From: Massilia psychrophila | GTDB taxonomy: Bacteria; Pseudomonadota; Gammaproteobacteria; Burkholderiales; Burkholderiaceae_D | Direction: 5' to 3' | NCBI RefSeq assembly: GCF_002760665.1 | Contig: NZ_PDOB01000040.1 | Span: forward strand, 1-34,511 | Length of the DNA stretch: 34,511 bases | Part shown: positions 32,077 through 34,511 of the stretch, piece after piece | Position numbering within the stretch: the stretch's first letter is position 1 | Layout: every line of letters starts with the position of its first letter | The notes under the pieces: model-generated | What the model was told of the DNA's origin: nothing | Database searches by the model: none | Seen by the model: only the letters and a program-made list of their open reading frames with translations | Program-made: the position numbers and the translations under genes

Positions 32077-34241
32077 TACCGATTTCACAAATCTCTCCGC
32101 AAAACAAGACCATCTTGATTGTCGATGACGTCCTTGACAATTTGCGTGTGATGGTGAGTTATCTGGAGCAACTGGGCTTTGATGTGGTGACGGCACAAGA
32201 CGGCGAGGAAGCGCTGCAGCGGGCGCAGTTCGTCCAGCCCGATTTGATCCTGCTCGATGTCATGCTGCCAGGCATCGATGGAATCGAAACGTGCCGCCGC
32301 ATGAAGGCCATCGCCAGCATCCAGGCAATTCCGGTCATTTTCATGACGGCGCTCACCGAGACGAACAAAAAGGTCGAGGGTTTCGCTGCCGGCGGCGCCG
32401 ACTATGTCACCAAACCGTTCCAGATCGACGAACTATTTGCACGGATCACCACACAGTTGCAACTCCAGGCAATGCACCAGCAACTCGCCCTGCAAAACCT
32501 AGCCTTGCAAAAAGAGATTGCCGAACGCGCCTACCTGGATGAACGGATGCGCATCGCCTCGCTGGCGTACCAAAATAGCGCAGAAGGCATGCTGGTCATG
32601 GATGCCGCCAACCGGACCTTGTCAATCAATCCCGCATTTTCCAGCATTACCGGATATGCGCTTGACGACCTGGCAGGCATCGATTCACAGCTGTTCCAGT
32701 CAAACTGCCACGAGCCGGCATTTTATGCCGGCCTATGGGAAAGCTTGCGCATTGACGGACACTGGCATGGCGAGGTGTGGGACATACACAAGAGCGGGGA
32801 AAGGTACGTCAAATGGATGATCATCAATCGTCTCGACAACGAGGACGGTTCCTTGTATGGCCATGTGGCACAGTTTTCCGACATCACCAAGAAAAAGGCA
32901 TCCGAAGAACTCATTTTGCGCCAAGCCAATTTTGACGAATTGACCGGTTTGCCGAATCGGCGCATGTTCGGCGAGCGCCTGACGCAGGAAATCGCCAACC
33001 ATCACCGTGTCGGCACGTCGTTGGCACTGTTGTTCATCGATCTTGACCGTTTTAAGGAAATCAACGATACGCTCGGTCACGCTGCAGGCGACGAAATGCT
33101 GGTGGAAACCGGGCGCCGCATCTGTGCGCTGACACGTGAATCGGACATTGTCGCGCGCTTAGGCGGCGATGAATTTATTGTTCTGCTGCCCCAGGTTAAA
33201 GAGCTCCATCACGTCGAGAAAATCGCCCAAGCGCTGATCGACAGCCTGGCCGCGCCGTTTTTAGTCGATGACACGCTCACGTTCATATCGGCCAGTATTG
33301 GCATTTCCTTGCATGCCGGCACCGTTCTTGAAGGGGGAGAATTGCTAAATCATGCAGATCAGGCAATGTATGTCGCCAAGCGCCTGGGCGGCAATCGCTT
33401 CAGTTATTTCACCCCCTTGTTGCAACAAGCGGCAAACAGCCGACGCAATTTAATCAATGACTTGCGCGTTGCGCTAAATGCTAACCAGTTTCTGGTCTAT
33501 TTTCAACCCATCGTCGAACTGGCAACCGGGCGTATTCGCAAGGTCGAAGCGCTGGTGCGCTGGCGGCATCCGCAGCGCGGCCTCCTTGGACCCGCCGAAT
33601 TCATTTCGATTGCCGAAGAAACAGGTTTAATCGTCGAGATCGGCAATTGGGTGTTTCGGGAAGCGGTGCGCTGGGCCAAGCGTTGGACCAGTCTGGTCGA
33701 CGACAATTTTCAAATCAGCATCAATATCTCACCGGTGCAATTAAAAACCGATGGCGATATGATAGAAAAAGCATGGCTGGCCTACTTGGCCGAAGTGGAT
33801 TTTCCGGCTGCCAGCGTCGTGCTGGAAATTACAGAAGGCTTATTGCTTGATGATAACAACAAAACACAAGAGAAATTGCGCCAATATCGAAAAACTGGCG
33901 TCCAGATGGCCATCGATGATTTTGGCACCGGCTACTCTTCCTTGTCGTATCTGAAGAAATTCGATATCGATTTCCTAAAAATTGACAAATCGTTCATTCA
34001 CAAACTAAGTACCGAACCGAACGACAGGGTGTTATCGAAAGCCATTATCATGATGGCGCATCAACTCGGCATCAAGGTTATCGCAGAAGGCGTCGAGACG
34101 GAAGAACAAAGATGCTTCCTACTGGCTGCCGGTTGCGACTATGTCCAAGGCTATTTGTTTTCAAAACCGCTCCCCCCAGAGGAGTGTGAACAATTAATGA
34201 TCAGAAATTCCGTTGCGCCCGGCCATGCTATGGCCATTTAA
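32073..34241 (+). CDS. Response regulator REC-PAS-GGDEF-EAL (cyclic-di-GMP turnover)
   Basis: 722 residues. The receiver (~12-130) has acidic pair D18/D19, phospho-acceptor D62 (LLDVMLPG) and K114 (VTKPF). PAS (~155-275) and a signalling helix lead to GGDEF (~280-445, motif intact at 364-368) and EAL (~455-710). The EAL motif is intact (492-494 in VEALVRW), with NIS, EITE, DDFGTGY, KID, AEGVE and VQGY, so both activities are possible; EAL activity looks fully supported. The ATG at 32073 overlaps the kinase stop as ATGA. The gene order argues that the HNOBA-kinase phosphorylates this receiver, so NO would alter c-di-GMP levels and biofilm or motility behaviour. This wiring is inferred. Confidence 0.95.
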   Translation: MIPISQISPQNKTILIVDDVLDNLRVMVSYLEQLGFDVVTAQDGEEALQRAQFVQPDLILLDVMLPGIDGIETCRRMKAIASIQAIPVIFMTALTETNKKVEGFAAGGADYVTKPFQIDELFARITTQLQLQAMHQQLALQNLALQKEIAERAYLDERMRIASLAYQNSAEGMLVMDAANRTLSINPAFSSITGYALDDLAGIDSQLFQSNCHEPAFYAGLWESLRIDGHWHGEVWDIHKSGERYVKWMIINRLDNEDGSLYGHVAQFSDITKKKASEELILRQANFDELTGLPNRRMFGERLTQEIANHHRVGTSLALLFIDLDRFKEINDTLGHAAGDEMLVETGRRICALTRESDIVARLGGDEFIVLLPQVKELHHVEKIAQALIDSLAAPFLVDDTLTFISASIGISLHAGTVLEGGELLNHADQAMYVAKRLGGNRFSYFTPLLQQAANSRRNLINDLRVALNANQFLVYFQPIVELATGRIRKVEALVRWRHPQRGLLGPAEFISIAEETGLIVEIGNWVFREAVRWAKRWTSLVDDNFQISINISPVQLKTDGDMIEKAWLAYLAEVDFPAASVVLEITEGLLLDDNNKTQEKLRQYRKTGVQMAIDDFGTGYSSLSYLKKFDIDFLKIDKSFIHKLSTEPNDRVLSKAIIMMAHQLGIKVIAEGVETEEQRCFLLAAGCDYVQGYLFSKPLPPEECEQLMIRNSVAPGHAMAI

Positions 34242-34277
34242 TGAATCCACTTCATGATTGCCGCTATATAAACGGTC

Positions 34278-34352
34278 GCGGTAGGAACACAAATTGCTCG
34301 GCGCCCCCCGCACAGATCCCTGCGAACGGCACTACCGCACAAGGCTCCTACC
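34278..34352. repeat. Structured inverted-repeat block
   Basis: Two overlapping pairs of arms: GCGGTAG (34278-34284) with CTACCGC (34332-34338), and GGTAGGA (34280-34286) with TCCTACC (34346-34352). Read on the minus strand it lies ~50 bases after the transposase stop and looks like a folded RNA with a GGATCTGTGCGGGGGG core, a style seen around some bacterial retroelements. I cannot assign it firmly. Confidence 0.4.
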
Positions 34353-34399
34353 TTGGGTGTTTGACGCGAAACCGTTCACTTGGAGTGACTATTTAGCCG

Positions 34400-34510
34400 C
34401 TATGCAGCGAGCCGAATTGGATCGCCATTGAAGGCGCGCCGCAAGACGTCGAGCATGCCGTGGCCTTGTTTGCGCAGCGTGTCGAGGCAGGAGCGGATGA
34501 CGCAGAAATT
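34400..34510 (-). CDS. C-terminal end of a probable IS66-like transposase (partial, runs off window)
   Basis: The minus strand from the window edge encodes 36 residues (FCVIRSCLDTLRKQGHGML, then DVLRRAFNGDP) ending with TAG at 34400-34402. The pattern of an Ile-Arg-Ser helix followed by a Thr-x-Arg-Lys-Gln-Gly segment and a Leu-rich helix is what I associate with the end of IS66-type transposases. The upstream part is outside the window, so completeness cannot be judged. Family assignment is tentative. Confidence 0.45.
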   Translation of the reverse strand, partial: NFCVIRSCLDTLRKQGHGMLDVLRRAFNGDPIRLAA

Positions 34511-34511
34511 C

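Noticed and set aside
1-34511. CRISPR arrays, rRNA, replication origins or phage modules
   Set aside because: No regularly spaced repeats, rRNA segments, DnaA-box clusters or phage structural genes were seen in the window.

Overview
The window looks like chromosomal DNA of a high-GC betaproteobacterium, most probably a Burkholderiales member of the Oxalobacteraceae (Massilia/Duganella/Janthinobacterium type). This is inferred from protein flavour: a Burkholderiales-type porin, a box benzoate cluster, FeeM-like acyl amino acid synthase and many c-di-GMP proteins. No rRNA or other phylogenetic marker is present, so the assignment is tentative.

Layout. 1-3081 (+): the end of an unrecognised membrane-anchored protein, then an apolipoprotein N-acyltransferase-like nitrilase with an extra ~290-residue C-terminal membrane part. 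3147-7207 (-): a membrane PAS-GGDEF-EAL protein and a FeeM-like N-acyl amino acid synthase. 7208-7807: gene-free, with a bidirectional terminator. 7808-29014: a complete aerobic benzoyl-CoA (box) catabolic locus in two divergent blocks around boxR. 29015-29900: a scar with fragments of two unrelated transposases, then an AT-rich leader. 29901-34241 (+): a three-gene, translationally overlapping nitric-oxide/c-di-GMP signalling operon (H-NOX, HNOBA-histidine kinase, REC-PAS-GGDEF-EAL). 34242-34511: the end of a probable IS66-like transposase and a structured repeat block.

How the box locus works. Benzoate would cross the outer membrane through the porin and the inner membrane through the branched-chain-amino-acid-type ABC transporter. 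BclA makes benzoyl-CoA; BoxA/BoxB epoxidise it; BoxC opens the ring to 3,4-dehydroadipyl-CoA semialdehyde and formate; BoxZ oxidises the aldehyde. Two crotonases, a MaoC-like hydratase, a 3-hydroxyacyl-CoA dehydrogenase and a thiolase can complete beta-oxidation to succinyl-CoA and acetyl-CoA. BoxR is the expected benzoyl-CoA-responsive repressor. I find sigma70-like promoters with TGCA-containing operator candidates in front of both boxC and the plus-strand operon.

The most unusual points are: a near-perfect 29-bp-arm inverted repeat inside bclA that seems to have added about four residues; the matched operator layout at the two box promoters; a DUF4863/4-hydroxylaminobenzoate-lyase-like cupin as first gene of the plus-strand box operon; the HNOBA-kinase in an NO to c-di-GMP operon with a repeated dyad upstream; and the Lnt-like fusion.
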